A stretch of DNA of 64,000 nucleotides from Meiothermus sp. Pnk-1 (GCF_003226535.1 NZ_QKOB01000003.1:248001-312000), one strand, 5' to 3'; positions 35,245 through 44,267 are shown, numbered from the stretch's first letter. The notes: a model not told the origin generated them from the letters alone. Made by a program: numbers and translations.

Positions 35245-35814
35245 ATGTATGCCCTCGCCGCCCTCCACCTCGAGCTGGCCCAGGAGTTCCTCGCCAAGCT
35301 CCTCACCCAGCAGTTGTCCACGCTGGATATCCCCCTCGAGATTCCTTGGCTACACATCCCGCTGGGTCGCTTGCAGGGCGGCGAGGTCAAGGCGGGCCGT
35401 TTGGAGCCGGGTTCGTGCCAGCTCGAGGTGACTTTCGCCAGCGGGCCATCCGCCGAGGTGCGGCTAAGGCTCCTCGAGTTTTGCCCCGATACCCAAACCC
35501 TAGACCTGGAACTTGAGGAATTTCGCCTCTCGGGCTTCGCCGGGGCCGGGCTCGCCAGGCTGGCCAGGCGTAAGCTGCTGGAGGTCACCGCGTCGCGGGC
35601 TAACGCCCAGCTTCCCGGCTTGGTCACGCTGGGAAAGGGGATGCGGTGGCAGCTCCACTTCGGGCCGCTCTGGCGCAAGGTCTTGCGCGACTCACAACTC
35701 CGCCAAACAATCGAGAGCCGGCTGGGGCTGAAAGCCGATCTGAGCTTGCGGGCTCGGGCGGTGCACCTCGAGGAAGGAAAAGCGGTGCTCGAGCTAGAGG
35801 GCCAGCTCTCTTGA
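35245..35814 (+). CDS. Hypothetical protein, lipid-binding-like beta-rich
   Basis: A 189-residue protein without signal peptide. The ATG at 35245 has TTGGAGC in front; a TTG four codons upstream is possible. The sequence alternates hydrophobic beta strands with charged turns (VRLRLLEFCPDTQTLDLELEEFRLSG), and repeatedly pairs positive residues with glycines. I do not recognise the family. Codon use fits the neighbours. Confidence 0.65.
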   Translation: MYALAALHLELAQEFLAKLLTQQLSTLDIPLEIPWLHIPLGRLQGGEVKAGRLEPGSCQLEVTFASGPSAEVRLRLLEFCPDTQTLDLELEEFRLSGFAGAGLARLARRKLLEVTASRANAQLPGLVTLGKGMRWQLHFGPLWRKVLRDSQLRQTIESRLGLKADLSLRARAVHLEEGKAVLELEGQLS

Positions 35815-35898
35815 TTGTTGGGGTATTGCGCGGTCTTAATGCCGCAAGACGCGGGAGATTATCCTTTCCTAGCGTAAAGCTGGTCATCAAACCACCAG

Positions 35899-36276
35899 TC
35901 AACGCAACCGGCTATTCACGCAACCGGTGCTGTTGCACTCGCGGATACGCGCTTTAAGAAAATCGGTGCGCTGGGTGGTCATCCTGAGGGCGCAGTCCAG
36001 GTTGACGAGTCGGGCATCACCGGCAACCTCGGTGCATCTCTGATTGCGCTGGCGGATCCAGGCCAGTTGCGAGGTGCGCAGGATACTCCGTCCCTCGGCA
36101 TCGAGCTTACCCACCAGCTGCTTGTACACTTTGTTGAGGTCCTTATCGGCCTGCTGGTAAAGCTGAATGGCGCAGTAGACGTAATCGAAGTCGGTACCAG
36201 GGTTGTCGCAACCTGCGGCTTTGCCCAGGCCAAAGCCCGTCATCGCCAGCAATGCCAAGGCCATAAGTTTGCGCAT
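35899..36276 (-). CDS. LprI-like lysozyme-inhibitor family protein (DUF1311)
   Basis: A 125-residue exported protein: signal peptide about 1-21, then four or five cysteines (AAGCDNPG, VYCAIQLYQQADKDLNKVYKQL, QRCTEV, DCALRMTTQRTDFL) in the LprI/DUF1311 arrangement, including the family motif ADKDLNKVYKQL and SQLAWIRQRNQRC. Members bind host lysozyme or act in the envelope; the role here is unknown. The upstream 225 bp (36277-36500) contain no gene I can support. Confidence 0.85.
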   Translation of the reverse strand: MRKLMALALLAMTGFGLGKAAGCDNPGTDFDYVYCAIQLYQQADKDLNKVYKQLVGKLDAEGRSILRTSQLAWIRQRNQRCTEVAGDARLVNLDCALRMTTQRTDFLKARIRECNSTGCVNSRLR

Positions 36277-36500
36277 ACGGGACCTCTGCCTTCGATTGTA
36301 GCAGTCAAGCGCCCAAGCCTCCGGGAAATGCGCGACGAGATCATGGGCTTTCCCTAGGTCGAACTCGCCAAGCCCGCGTTCATCTTCGGTTGGCGGTTCG
36401 AGATTCGCCTTGGGAGTTAGGTGGGCGCGCGAGACCCCCGACGCTCGGTTGGCTAAAGCAAAACTCGAGGCTCGAGCGACCAGGCGGCGATTGAGACGCG
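36277..36500. other. Spacer without a recognised gene
   Basis: The stretch between the LprI-like gene and the VWA gene carries short frames in both directions with stops at close spacing. One plus-strand frame reads RDEIMGFP, then stop, then VELAKPAFIFGWRFEIRLG, stop, which hints at a decayed coding sequence. No family could be assigned. Confidence 0.3.
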
Positions 36501-37442
36501 CTACACCACCTGCCGCCGCAGGCTCGAGGTCAGCAAGCTCGAGGCCAACAGTAAGCCCGCAAGCAAGGCAAAAAGCCCGCTCACTTCGGTGCGCTCAGGC
36601 TTCCAACCCACCGTCCGGCCCAGGTTGCGGTAAGCCGCCTGTAGCTTTTGGGCGGACTCGGCAGCGTAGTATCTACCGCCGGTGATCTCGGCGATGGCGC
36701 GCAAGGTTTCTTCATCGAAGGCCATAAAGTTGAATTGGAAATCGTTTTGGCTTTGATCCAGGCGGCGGCCCAAACCGATGGTATGGACGGTCACGCCCAT
36801 CTCCTTGGCTTTCTGCGCGGCCTCCAGCGGGTCCGAGCCCCGGTTGCTGCGCCCGTCGGAGAGCAACACCACCGTGGAAGGGCCCCTGAGCCGACCCGTT
36901 TCGTCTTTAGGAAAAGCCTTCAGGCTCTCTAGCAAGCCGTCTCCGATCGCGGTTCCTCGGGCCATCTGGAGAAAGTCAATCTGGTCTAAGACCCGCTGGT
37001 GGTCGGCGGTGAGAGGAACCTCGAGCGTGGCATACCCGGCAAAGCTCACTAGCCCTACCTTGGCCCCCTTCGGCAGGGAGCGCACGAAAGTCTGGGCGGC
37101 CTTTTTGGCCGCGGTGAAACGATCGGGATAGATGTCCTCAGCCTGCATGGAACGGCTGATGTCCATGGCGAGCATCACCCCCACCCGCTCGTCGGGCTGA
37201 GGAATCATAGCGTGGGGCCGAGCTAGGGCAAGCAGGCCCAGGGTGAGGGCAAAAAAGTACAGCCCGGCGCTCAGGTGGCGTCTCCAGGGCGGGGTAGCCG
37301 GCACGAGCCGGATAAGCCGTCCCAGATGGGGGTAAAGGGCATAAGCCCGAGCCCCCTCCACCGCTATCCTGCGCCGGTACTGCCATATCAGGACAGGCAG
37401 CAGCAACAACAGCCACAGCAGGTGAGGAAACTGAAACCCCAT
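36501..37442 (-). CDS. VWA-domain membrane protein (BatA-like)
   Basis: A 313-residue protein. The ATG at 37442 opens with MGFQFPHLLWLLLLLPVLIW, the membrane segment that begins BatA-type proteins; a second helix lies near 55-75. The von Willebrand A domain follows with the MIDAS motif AMDISRSMQAED and the later VVLLSDGRSNRGSDP. A C-terminal helix (LFALLAGLLLASSLL) completes the BatA topology. BatA/B homologues work with MoxR ATPases in envelope stress or enzyme activation; no MoxR gene is in the window. Confidence 0.85.
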   Translation of the reverse strand: MGFQFPHLLWLLLLLPVLIWQYRRRIAVEGARAYALYPHLGRLIRLVPATPPWRRHLSAGLYFFALTLGLLALARPHAMIPQPDERVGVMLAMDISRSMQAEDIYPDRFTAAKKAAQTFVRSLPKGAKVGLVSFAGYATLEVPLTADHQRVLDQIDFLQMARGTAIGDGLLESLKAFPKDETGRLRGPSTVVLLSDGRSNRGSDPLEAAQKAKEMGVTVHTIGLGRRLDQSQNDFQFNFMAFDEETLRAIAEITGGRYYAAESAQKLQAAYRNLGRTVGWKPERTEVSGLFALLAGLLLASSLLTSSLRRQVV

Positions 37443-37519
37443 GGCCCACCCCAGGCGGTGAGAGAAGAGCTTATTGCAGTCTACCCCTCGAATTTGTAGG
37501 TTTCGTGAAGCTCCGGACC

Positions 37520-39559
37520 TCAATCGCTGGCCGGCCCCAGGGCCTCTCGGTGGCTGCGCAAATCCCGCGCTACCAGCTCGGCCACATCCAATACCTGCAT
37601 TCCTTCACCCTCCGGCTCCTGCGCGGTCTCCACGTTCATCATCGCCATGCAGAAGGGACAGCCAGTGGCGATGGTAGCGGCCCCGGTCTTTTTGAGTTCC
37701 CGGTAACGGTTGCTCGAGACCCGCTCGGCCCCGGGTTCCTCCTCCTTCCAAAACTGGCCTCCACCGGCTCCGCAGCAGAAGGAGTTCTTACCGTGGCGGG
37801 GGGGCTCGGCAAGCTCGAGGCCCAGGGCTTGGATGACGGCGCGGGGCTCCTGGAGAATGCCGTTGTGGCGGCCCAAGTAGCACGGATCGTGAAAGGTGAC
37901 CTTGCCATCCGAAAAACCCACCGCGATCTTCTTCTGGGAAACCAGCTCGGCGATGAAGTCGGTGTGGTGCCGCACGGTGTAGTCGCCGCCAAAATCCTTG
38001 TATTCGTTGGCGAGGGTGTGAAAACAGTGCGGGCAGGTGGTGACGATGGTCTTGGGTTTGGCCTCCATCGCGGCATTGAGCGTAGCCACGTTTTCCTCGG
38101 CTAGCTGCGCGAAGAGGTACTCGTTGCCAGAGCGCCGGGCGGCGTCGCCGGTGCACTTCTCCCGCTTGCCCAGGATGGCCCAGGACACGCCGCTGGCCTG
38201 GAGGATCTCGGCCATGCTGCGGGCGATCTTCTGGGCGCGGGGGTCGTAGCTGGGAGCGCAGCCCACCCAGTAGAGCACCTCAGCCTCGGGGTTTTGCTCG
38301 ATGGTAGGGACCTCAAAGGGCAAGCCCTCGGTCCAGGCGGTGCGCTTGTCTTGGGATAGGTTCCAGGGGTTGCCGTTGCGCTCCATGCCCCGGAAGGCCT
38401 GCCCGAGCTGGGCGGGGAACTCGCCCTGCATCATCACCCGCTCGCGGCGAATATCCACGATGTGCAGCATCTGCTCGTTGCCCACCGGGCAGACCTCGAT
38501 GCAGGCGTTGCAGGTGGTACAAGCCCAGATGGACTCTTCGTTGGTGGCAAACTCCAATAGCGGGCGGGGGCTCTCCTTCCCGGCGGCGAACATCGGCAAG
38601 ATCTCGTTGAGTTCGTAACGCTCAGAGATCAGCATGGCCGCCGGGGAGAGGGCCTTGCCGGTGGTGTAGGCCGGACAGACTTCCTGGCAACGGTTGCACT
38701 GGATGCACGCGTACGCATCGAGGAGGCGCGGCCAGGAGAAGTCCTCCAGCTTGGCCACCCCCAAGCCGGTCTCTTCGGCTCGCTCGAAGTCCAGCGGCAG
38801 CAAGGCGCCAGGCTTTTCCTTTTTGAAAGCAAGGTTGATGGGGGCTAGGAAGAGGTGGATGTGCTTGCTGCGGGCGAAGTAGGGCAGGAACACCAGGATC
38901 GAACCCAGCGCCCCCCACCAGAAGAAGTGCTCTAGGAAGGCAATCTCCTCAAGGGTGAGGAAGCTCAGCCATCCGCCCACCGCCGAAGCCACCGGTTGGA
39001 AGGGGTCGGGACCCAAATCGGCAGCCTGGGCGGATTTGTGTAGGAGCCTCGAGCCTACGTGAAAAAGGATGAAGCTGCCTACGATCAATGAATCGCGGCG
39101 GATACCCGCGGGGGCTTTTTCGTGCAGGGGGGTTTTGGGATTCCAGGTGAAGTCAGCGGGGCGGACCACAAAGCGGCGCAACAAAAGCCCCGCTATCCCC
39201 AGCAAAATCAGCGCGGTGAGGATATCCCCCACAAGGTTGACTCCGTTCCAAAATCCTCCCCGCAATACCACCGGGAAGTAGCCCTCGAGCGCATCGAGGA
39301 AGTTGACCAGCAAGTAAAAGACAAAGCCGTAGAACACAAAAGCGTGCAAAAGCGAGACCCAGGGCCGCTTCTTGAACACCGTCTGCTGGGTCAGGGCGAT
39401 CCACAATCCCTTGCCTAGCCGCGCGGCCAGGTGGTCAAAACGGTCCTCCGGCCTCCCTCTGGCGATGGCCCGGTAGACCCGGTAGAAGGCCATTCCCCCC
39501 ACATAGAAGGCGGCTACAGCAAAGACCAGAAAGAGGATTTTTTCGCTCAAGCTCAGCAT
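37520..39559 (-). CDS. Membrane-bound iron-sulfur oxidoreductase (HdrDE-like)
   Basis: A 679-residue protein. The N-terminal half has about five or six membrane helices of the nitrate-reductase-gamma/HdrE type (to about 240). Then come two 4Fe-4S sites, CIQCNRCQEVCP and CTTCNACIEVCP, and two CCG domains, seen as WVGCAPSYD, TTCPHCFH, CCGAGGGQF and GCPFCMAM, which in HdrD-like proteins hold special Fe-S clusters. It probably passes electrons between a soluble donor (for example an electron-transfer flavoprotein) and menaquinone. ATG at 39559 with GGGGGAG; a TTG upstream is less likely. Confidence 0.87.
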   Translation of the reverse strand: MLSLSEKILFLVFAVAAFYVGGMAFYRVYRAIARGRPEDRFDHLAARLGKGLWIALTQQTVFKKRPWVSLLHAFVFYGFVFYLLVNFLDALEGYFPVVLRGGFWNGVNLVGDILTALILLGIAGLLLRRFVVRPADFTWNPKTPLHEKAPAGIRRDSLIVGSFILFHVGSRLLHKSAQAADLGPDPFQPVASAVGGWLSFLTLEEIAFLEHFFWWGALGSILVFLPYFARSKHIHLFLAPINLAFKKEKPGALLPLDFERAEETGLGVAKLEDFSWPRLLDAYACIQCNRCQEVCPAYTTGKALSPAAMLISERYELNEILPMFAAGKESPRPLLEFATNEESIWACTTCNACIEVCPVGNEQMLHIVDIRRERVMMQGEFPAQLGQAFRGMERNGNPWNLSQDKRTAWTEGLPFEVPTIEQNPEAEVLYWVGCAPSYDPRAQKIARSMAEILQASGVSWAILGKREKCTGDAARRSGNEYLFAQLAEENVATLNAAMEAKPKTIVTTCPHCFHTLANEYKDFGGDYTVRHHTDFIAELVSQKKIAVGFSDGKVTFHDPCYLGRHNGILQEPRAVIQALGLELAEPPRHGKNSFCCGAGGGQFWKEEEPGAERVSSNRYRELKKTGAATIATGCPFCMAMMNVETAQEPEGEGMQVLDVAELVARDLRSHREALGPASD

Positions 39560-39706
39560 TGACTCCCCCAAGGCGGGCAAAATCTTGTACTGGGTATAAG
39601 CATATAGGTTTTGCCGCTTTGCTTCAAGCCAAAACTCCCGTTGGGGCTATTGTCCGGCGAGAGCCCCGGCAAAGCAAGGGCACGCTTGGCCCTGCACCGA
39701 TGTCCC

Positions 39707-39736
39707 ACGTACGCAAGACGCTAAACGCGGTGGATC
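39707..39736 (+). repeat. Heptad repeat with GGTGGATC tail
   Basis: ACGCAAG, ACGCTAA, ACGCGG then TGGATC, sharing 26 consecutive bases with the copy at 4311-4336 that lies 35 kb away. It sits in front of a small membrane-protein gene. Confidence 0.7.
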
Positions 39737-39766
39737 GGGCCAATCATGCTGCAGGCAGCGCCCGGT

Positions 39767-39772
39767 TACAAT
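39767..39772 (+). promoter_or_regulatory. -10 box of the small membrane protein gene
   Basis: TACAAT lies 11 bases before the ATG at 39784, leaving a leader of only a few bases with a minimal AGG. Confidence 0.4.
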
Positions 39773-39783
39773 GCAAGCTTAGG

Positions 39784-40026
39784 ATGAACCCCTATACCCT
39801 CGCCTGGATACTGCTGCTTTTGTTTGGTCTAATCAACTTGGGCATGGCCTGGTCTTTCCTACGCCCCCGCAACCGCCTAAACCTGATGTGGCTCCCAGGT
39901 GGGGCGGTCGCCCTGAGCTACCTGCTGTTCGCCCTCTTCCCCGGGGCCCTTACCCTGCTGGCCTTCCCAATCCTGCAAACCCTGGCCTTTCAGGCCTTGC
40001 TCAGGCTGACCACCAGCCACAAATAA
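39784..40026 (+). CDS. Small membrane protein
   Basis: An 80-residue protein with two or three hydrophobic helices (WILLLLFGLINLGMAWSF, GAVALSYLLFALFPGALTLLAF). A longer frame extends upstream but crosses the heptad repeat and the -10 box, so the ATG at 39784 is preferred. No family recognised. It is isolated between minus-strand genes. Confidence 0.65.
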   Translation: MNPYTLAWILLLLFGLINLGMAWSFLRPRNRLNLMWLPGGAVALSYLLFALFPGALTLLAFPILQTLAFQALLRLTTSHK

Positions 40027-40049
40027 CGTGTGCTCCGGGGTTTGCTGGC

Positions 40050-40523
40050 TCAGCGCGGCTGAGCCAGCACCACCGCCCAAGCCCCGCCCAATCTCGAGAA
40101 CCCTACCCCTAGTTCCCGGTAGTAGGGGTTCATGATGGCCCGGCAGTGCACCGGCGAGCGCAGCCACCAGCTCACTGCCCTACGCGGATCTTTGCCGTAG
40201 CCCTTGAAGATGATCTCCGACAGGCGCAAGTAGCGGTAGCCGACCTGGATCACCCGGGCTCGAGGCCCCTGCCCTTGGTAGTAGTGGGACAAGAACCGCT
40301 TCTGCCCCATGTTGTTGGCGTGATTCTGCGCGGCGATGGCCAGGGTGCCGCTATAGCTGAGGGCCGGGAGGCGAAGGCCGCCTCCACCCCCCACACAACG
40401 CACCCCCTGCGCCCGAGCCTGGTTGATCAGGGCCAGCATCTGCCCCTCCAGCCCCTGGCGCTGGGCCAAAGCCGGACTCAGGCATAAACCTAGCCAGACC
40501 CAACAAAAAAAGAGATGTCTCAT
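40050..40523 (-). CDS. CAP-domain secreted protein (SCP/PR1, YkwD-like)
   Basis: A 157-residue exported protein: signal peptide about 1-20 and one CAP domain with LINQARAQG, the LAIAAQNHANNMGQKRFLSHY block (conserved His), SEIIFKGYG, and the SPVHCRAIMNPYYRELGVGF block with the second His. Bacterial CAP proteins are extracellular and of poorly known function. Convergent with the small membrane-protein gene. Confidence 0.9.
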   Translation of the reverse strand: MRHLFFCWVWLGLCLSPALAQRQGLEGQMLALINQARAQGVRCVGGGGGLRLPALSYSGTLAIAAQNHANNMGQKRFLSHYYQGQGPRARVIQVGYRYLRLSEIIFKGYGKDPRRAVSWWLRSPVHCRAIMNPYYRELGVGFSRLGGAWAVVLAQPR

Positions 40524-40608
40524 GGCCCCTCAGAATGTAGGAATACTAACCACCCAGCCCCGACCGAATCAAGCAGGGGGGCTTAATCTACCCCTCGCCA
40601 CGGTCGGC

Positions 40609-40632
40609 AAAACCCACCTCCCGGGTGGGGTT
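40609..40632 (-). terminator. Rho-independent terminator after the DUF212 gene
   Basis: On the minus strand AACCCCACC pairs with GGTGGGTTT (one mismatch) across CGGGA, and the 3' arm runs into TTTT. It starts 4 bp after the stop of the DUF212 gene. Confidence 0.7.
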
Positions 40633-40636
40633 CGTA

Positions 40637-41086
40637 TCAGACGACCAGGAAGCTGATCCAAGCGAACATGGCCCCGATGATGGCCCCCACTGCGACCTCC
40701 AGGTAGGTATGTCCCAGCAGTTCCTTTAGGGGCTCGGGTTTGGGGCCTTGCTTGCGAAGTTCTTGAAGTTCTTCGACCAGATCGTTGAGGAGCTGAGCGT
40801 GCATGCCGGCGGCCCGGCGGATACCGGTGGCGTCGTACATCACGATGAAAGCCAGCACCGCCGCGATAGCAAAGTAAGCGCTCCCCCAGCCCTCGGTGAT
40901 CCCCACCCCGGTGGCCAAGGCCGAGACGGTAGCGGCGTGCGAGGAGGGCATCCCCCCCGTCTCTACAAAGCGTTCCCACTGCCACTCACGCTCGACGGCA
41001 TAGTAGATAAGCAGCTTCAACACTTGGGCGATAAAGCTCGCCAGGACCGCCGTCCACAAGACTTGATTGGAGAGGAGTTCAGCCAT
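40637..41086 (-). CDS. Divergent PAP2-family (DUF212) membrane protein
   Basis: A 149-residue protein of the YuiD/DUF212 type with four hydrophobic segments. The phosphatase-like signature GGMPSSHAATVSALATGVG is clear, as is the AFIVMYDATGIRRAAGMHAQLLND block that follows in the family, and the GHTYLEVAVGAIIGA end. It may act on a lipid phosphate, but substrate is not established. Confidence 0.92.
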   Translation of the reverse strand: MAELLSNQVLWTAVLASFIAQVLKLLIYYAVEREWQWERFVETGGMPSSHAATVSALATGVGITEGWGSAYFAIAAVLAFIVMYDATGIRRAAGMHAQLLNDLVEELQELRKQGPKPEPLKELLGHTYLEVAVGAIIGAMFAWISFLVV

Positions 41087-41212
41087 AAGCGGGCGCAGAT
41101 ACCCTTAGATTTTACCTGGCAAAGTAAGGTATCTCCCGCTCGAGGTCTGCTTGACCCGAGTACAGACAAACCCGCCGGGGCCGACCCGGCAATACCGCAA
41201 CAACCAAAGCCC

Positions 41213-42064
41213 TTACCGCGTTCCTCTACGGCGCATCGCTGCCTTGACGGTGTTGGCGAGCAACATCGCCACGGTCATGGGACCGACCCCACCCGGAACC
41301 GGGGTGAGGGCCGAGGCCACCTCTGCCACCCCAGGGGCGCAGTCGCCCACCAGGATATCCCGGCCCGCCTCGTTCTGCCCCACCCGGTTCACGCTCACGT
41401 CCACCACCACCGCGCCGGGCCGCACCATCTCGGGGGTGATGAACCCGGCCCGCCCCACCGCCGTCACCAGGATCTCGGCCCGGCGGATGACCGAGGGGAG
41501 GTCTTGAGTCTTGGAGTGGGCCAACGTCACGGTGGCATTCTCGCGCAGCATCATCGCCGCTAGCGGCTTTCCTACCAGGTTTGAGCGGTTGACGATCACC
41601 ACCTCTTTCCCTCCCACGGAAATCCCGTAGTACCGCAACAGACGCATAATCCCTGCTGGGGTACAGGACTCGAGCCCCTCCAGACCCATCCACAGCCGAC
41701 CGGCATTGGTGGGGGTAAGGCCGTCTACGTCCTTATCGGGGTCAATCGTCTCGAGCACCCGGTTGAAGTTCACGTGTTCAGGGGTCGGGGACTGCACCAG
41801 GATGCCGTCCACTGCGGGATCGGCGTTGAGTCGGCGGATGTGCTCGAGCAGGGCTTCTTGGCTCATGCTCTCGGGGAACACGTCCACCTGGCTGCTGAGG
41901 CCTAGTTTCTTGGCCTGCCGGTCCTTGAGCCGTACATAGGAGACCGAAGCCGGATCCTCACCCAGCCGCACCACCCGCAGGTGCGGCACATAGGGTAGCT
42001 TTGCCAACTGAGCGCGCAGCTCGGCGTATACCGCCTCGGCTACCGGGGGTCCTGCAAGTTCCAT
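41213..42064 (-). CDS. folD: Bifunctional methylenetetrahydrofolate dehydrogenase/cyclohydrolase
   Basis: A 283-residue cytoplasmic enzyme that interconverts 5,10-methylene-, methenyl- and 10-formyl-THF. The catalytic lysine lies in SYVRLKDRQAKKLG, substrate loops are VDGILVQSPTPEHV and DPDKDVDGLTPTNAG, and the NADP loop is VVIVNRSNLVGKPLA. Two small deviations from the usual text are QSPTP (QLPLP is common) and VNRSN (VGRSN is common); both keep the shape of the motif. PGGVGPMTVAML ends it normally. nusB lies 65 bp upstream. Confidence 0.96.
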   Translation of the reverse strand: MELAGPPVAEAVYAELRAQLAKLPYVPHLRVVRLGEDPASVSYVRLKDRQAKKLGLSSQVDVFPESMSQEALLEHIRRLNADPAVDGILVQSPTPEHVNFNRVLETIDPDKDVDGLTPTNAGRLWMGLEGLESCTPAGIMRLLRYYGISVGGKEVVIVNRSNLVGKPLAAMMLRENATVTLAHSKTQDLPSVIRRAEILVTAVGRAGFITPEMVRPGAVVVDVSVNRVGQNEAGRDILVGDCAPGVAEVASALTPVPGGVGPMTVAMLLANTVKAAMRRRGTR

Positions 42065-42129
42065 AGCTCTCCTCGTTTTATCGACCGCGCCGAGGGATCC
42101 CGGAACAACCCTCGTACGATTCCGAACAA

Positions 42130-42600
42130 CTATTTCTCCTTCTCCACCGCCTGAATCTCTCCGCTTTCGATCCGTTTGAGCAAGCGGCCCAGCACCCCGT
42201 TGACGAAGCGGCCCGAATCCTCACCGCCATAGCGCTTGGCGATCTTGACCGCCACCTCGATGAGAGGAGCGTACGGGGTGGGCTCAAAGAGCATCTCGTA
42301 GGCCGCCAGGCGCAGTACCGCCAGGTCGGTCTTGGCCATCTGCCCAAAGCTCCAGCCCTGGATGGTGCTGCCCAGCACCTTATCAACCTCGGCCTCGCGA
42401 TGCTGGTAGCCCTCGAGCAATCTTCGCGCGAACTCGAGCCCTCCCTGGTCAAGGAGGTCGTCGTAACCTTCTGTGGAGGAGTTACCCTCCTCGAGTTCTT
42501 GGCTCTGGCTGACGTGCTCCCAGGCTTCCTCCAGGCTTACCCCACCTACGGCGTGCTCGAAGAGCACTTTAAACGCGAGCTCACGGGCTTTACGACGCAT
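42130..42600 (-). CDS. nusB: Transcription antitermination factor NusB
   Basis: A 156-residue all-helical protein that binds boxA RNA with NusE (S10) in rRNA antitermination. MRRKARELAFKVLFEH is the diagnostic N-terminus, and YEMLFEPTPYAPLIEVAVKIAKRYGGEDSGRFVNGVLGRLL the diagnostic C-terminus (quoted in part). The ATG at 42600 with GAGGGG is chosen over a longer frame that would cross a heptad repeat. Neighbours asp23 and folD match the yqhY-nusB-folD order of Firmicutes. Confidence 0.95.
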   Translation of the reverse strand: MRRKARELAFKVLFEHAVGGVSLEEAWEHVSQSQELEEGNSSTEGYDDLLDQGGLEFARRLLEGYQHREAEVDKVLGSTIQGWSFGQMAKTDLAVLRLAAYEMLFEPTPYAPLIEVAVKIAKRYGGEDSGRFVNGVLGRLLKRIESGEIQAVEKEK

Positions 42601-42650
42601 GCTGGCCACCCCTCGATACGCTCGGCGAAACGACGCCACCCACCATGCCC

Positions 42651-42678
42651 AACGCCAACCGCCGAACGCCAAGCGCCT
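42651..42678 (+). repeat. Heptad repeat between asp23-like gene and nusB
   Basis: Four 7-bp units in register (AACGCCA, ACCGCCG, AACGCCA, AGCGCCT) lie in the 116-bp spacer; a GCGTATT-type unit follows near 42707. Confidence 0.65.
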
Positions 42679-42716
42679 TTCCCAAGCATCTAGCCATTTC
42701 CACCGGGCGTATTGCG

Positions 42717-43052
42717 TTATGCAGCATTGGGCTCCTTGTACTCCACCGCCACCACGGTCACGTTCACCGCCCGAACTTTGAGCCCGGTGCTCACGGTAAG
42801 GGTTTCAGCGATGCAACGCTGGGCTTCTTTAGCCAGGTCGGGGATGGGCTTGCCGTAATCCACGCAGACCACCACATCCACCGTCAGGTTCTCTCCCTCC
42901 CGCTCTACCCGTACTGCCTTGGCCCGTCGCCCGGGGATTAGATCGCCTACGCTACGGGTTCCAGGCTGCGCCAGCCGAATGCCCTCTTGGCCCTCGAGGG
43001 CCAGGGTAACCAGGCCGACCAATGCGTTCTCGCTCAAATCGTAATCCACCAT
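42717..43052 (-). CDS. Asp23/Gls24-family protein (YqhY-like)
   Basis: A 111-residue Asp23 domain: DYDLSENALVGLVTLALEGQEGIRLAQPG, then VRVEREGENLTVDVVVCVDYGKPIPDLAKEAQRCIAETL. In Firmicutes the neighbour of nusB and folD is this same family, linked to acetyl-CoA carboxylase control. It begins 29 bp after the livM stop, on the same strand. Confidence 0.9.
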   Translation of the reverse strand: MVDYDLSENALVGLVTLALEGQEGIRLAQPGTRSVGDLIPGRRAKAVRVEREGENLTVDVVVCVDYGKPIPDLAKEAQRCIAETLTVSTGLKVRAVNVTVVAVEYKEPNAA

Positions 43053-43081
43053 GAGCCCAGTCTACCGCGTGAAGGGAGGGA

Positions 43082-44152
43082 TCAATAAGGAAGCGGCCAC
43101 GTGCGAAAGTAATCCCGGATACGGCCCCACAGGCCAACCAGGCCGCGGGGCTCGAGGATCAGAAAGGCCAGGATCAGCACCCCGAAAGCCACGCTGCGCC
43201 AGGCGGAGAGCTGAGCCACATACTGGGGCCCAAAAGCCCCGGCGATTACGCTCAAAATCTCCGGGATCAGCACCACGAAGAAAGCCCCCAACACCGCTCC
43301 CAGCACGGTCCCTGCCCCACCCACGATGACGATGGCCAGGTACTGGATGCTAAAGGCCAGCGTGAAGTTCTCCGGCGCCACCGTCCCGATCAGGTGCATG
43401 AGAATCCCGCCCGCTACGCCTGCGTAAAAAGCCGAGAGCGCGAAAGCGGTGAGCTTGGCCCGCACCAGATCCACCCCGGAGAGCTGGGCCGACAGATCGT
43501 TGTCGCGCACCGCGAACCAAGCCCGGCCCGCGCGGGTCGAGAGCAACCGCTTGGCATAGAAAAACAGCGGGAGCGCAAAGAGCAGGCCCAGGTAAAAAGC
43601 TACCCGGTCATCGGTGAGGGGCAGTCCCAGGAAACGGTTGTCGGCGGGCAGGGTACGCCCGGCCACCCCGCCGGTAAAACCCTTCCACTGGCGAAAGATA
43701 TAGTCCGCCAGCGACTGGAAGGCCAGCGTTCCGATAGCCAGGTAAACCCCTTTGATCCGCAGCGAGGGAATCCCCAGCACCACCCCGATCAAAGCCGCCA
43801 CCACTCCCCCCATCAGGATGCCGCAAGGGGCCAGGTCTCCGCTGAGGTGGCTCGAGACATAAGCCCCCACCCCCACAAAGGCCGCCTGCCCCAAGGAGAT
43901 CTGCCCCGCCCCACCCACCAACAGATGCAGCCCCAGCCCGGCCAAGGCCGCGATGAGGATCTGCGTCAGGACGAACAACGGGTACTGCGGCAAAAGCAGG
44001 GGCAGCAGCAGCACCCCCACCAACAAGAGCACTAACCCAAAGCGACCCTGAGGAGTATTGGCGTAGGCTTCATCCTGGCGGTAGGTCTCCCGCACCGTAC
44101 GCGAGAAGCGGCGGCTGAAAGCGTCGGTGAGGGTTTGACTCAGGCGATACAC
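43082..44152 (-). CDS. livM: Branched-chain amino-acid-type ABC permease (LivM)
   Basis: A 356-residue permease with about nine or ten helices. The GTG at 44152 is preceded by GGAGG six bases upstream; a longer frame is discarded. LLVGGAGQISLGQAAFVGVGAYVSSHLS and LRIKGVYLAIGTLAFQ are LivM hallmarks, with LAIVIVGGAGTVLGAVLGAFFVVLIPE near the end. It is separated from the other Liv genes by an acyl-CoA ligase gene. Confidence 0.92.
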   Translation of the reverse strand: MYRLSQTLTDAFSRRFSRTVRETYRQDEAYANTPQGRFGLVLLLVGVLLLPLLLPQYPLFVLTQILIAALAGLGLHLLVGGAGQISLGQAAFVGVGAYVSSHLSGDLAPCGILMGGVVAALIGVVLGIPSLRIKGVYLAIGTLAFQSLADYIFRQWKGFTGGVAGRTLPADNRFLGLPLTDDRVAFYLGLLFALPLFFYAKRLLSTRAGRAWFAVRDNDLSAQLSGVDLVRAKLTAFALSAFYAGVAGGILMHLIGTVAPENFTLAFSIQYLAIVIVGGAGTVLGAVLGAFFVVLIPEILSVIAGAFGPQYVAQLSAWRSVAFGVLILAFLILEPRGLVGLWGRIRDYFRTWPLPY

Positions 44153-44267
44153 GGAAAGCCTCCAACGCCGGGAGGGGAGGCGTTCGCCACAGCCGAGCCA
44201 CCAGCCATGGGCCACTGGCCGTTTTTGACGTTCGACGTGCGGCGTAGCCCGCAGGACCGTTCAACGT

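Noticed and set aside
36277-36500. Pseudogene in the LprI-VWA spacer
   Set aside because: Short frames hint at decay, but no family could be recognised, so it is listed only as a spacer.
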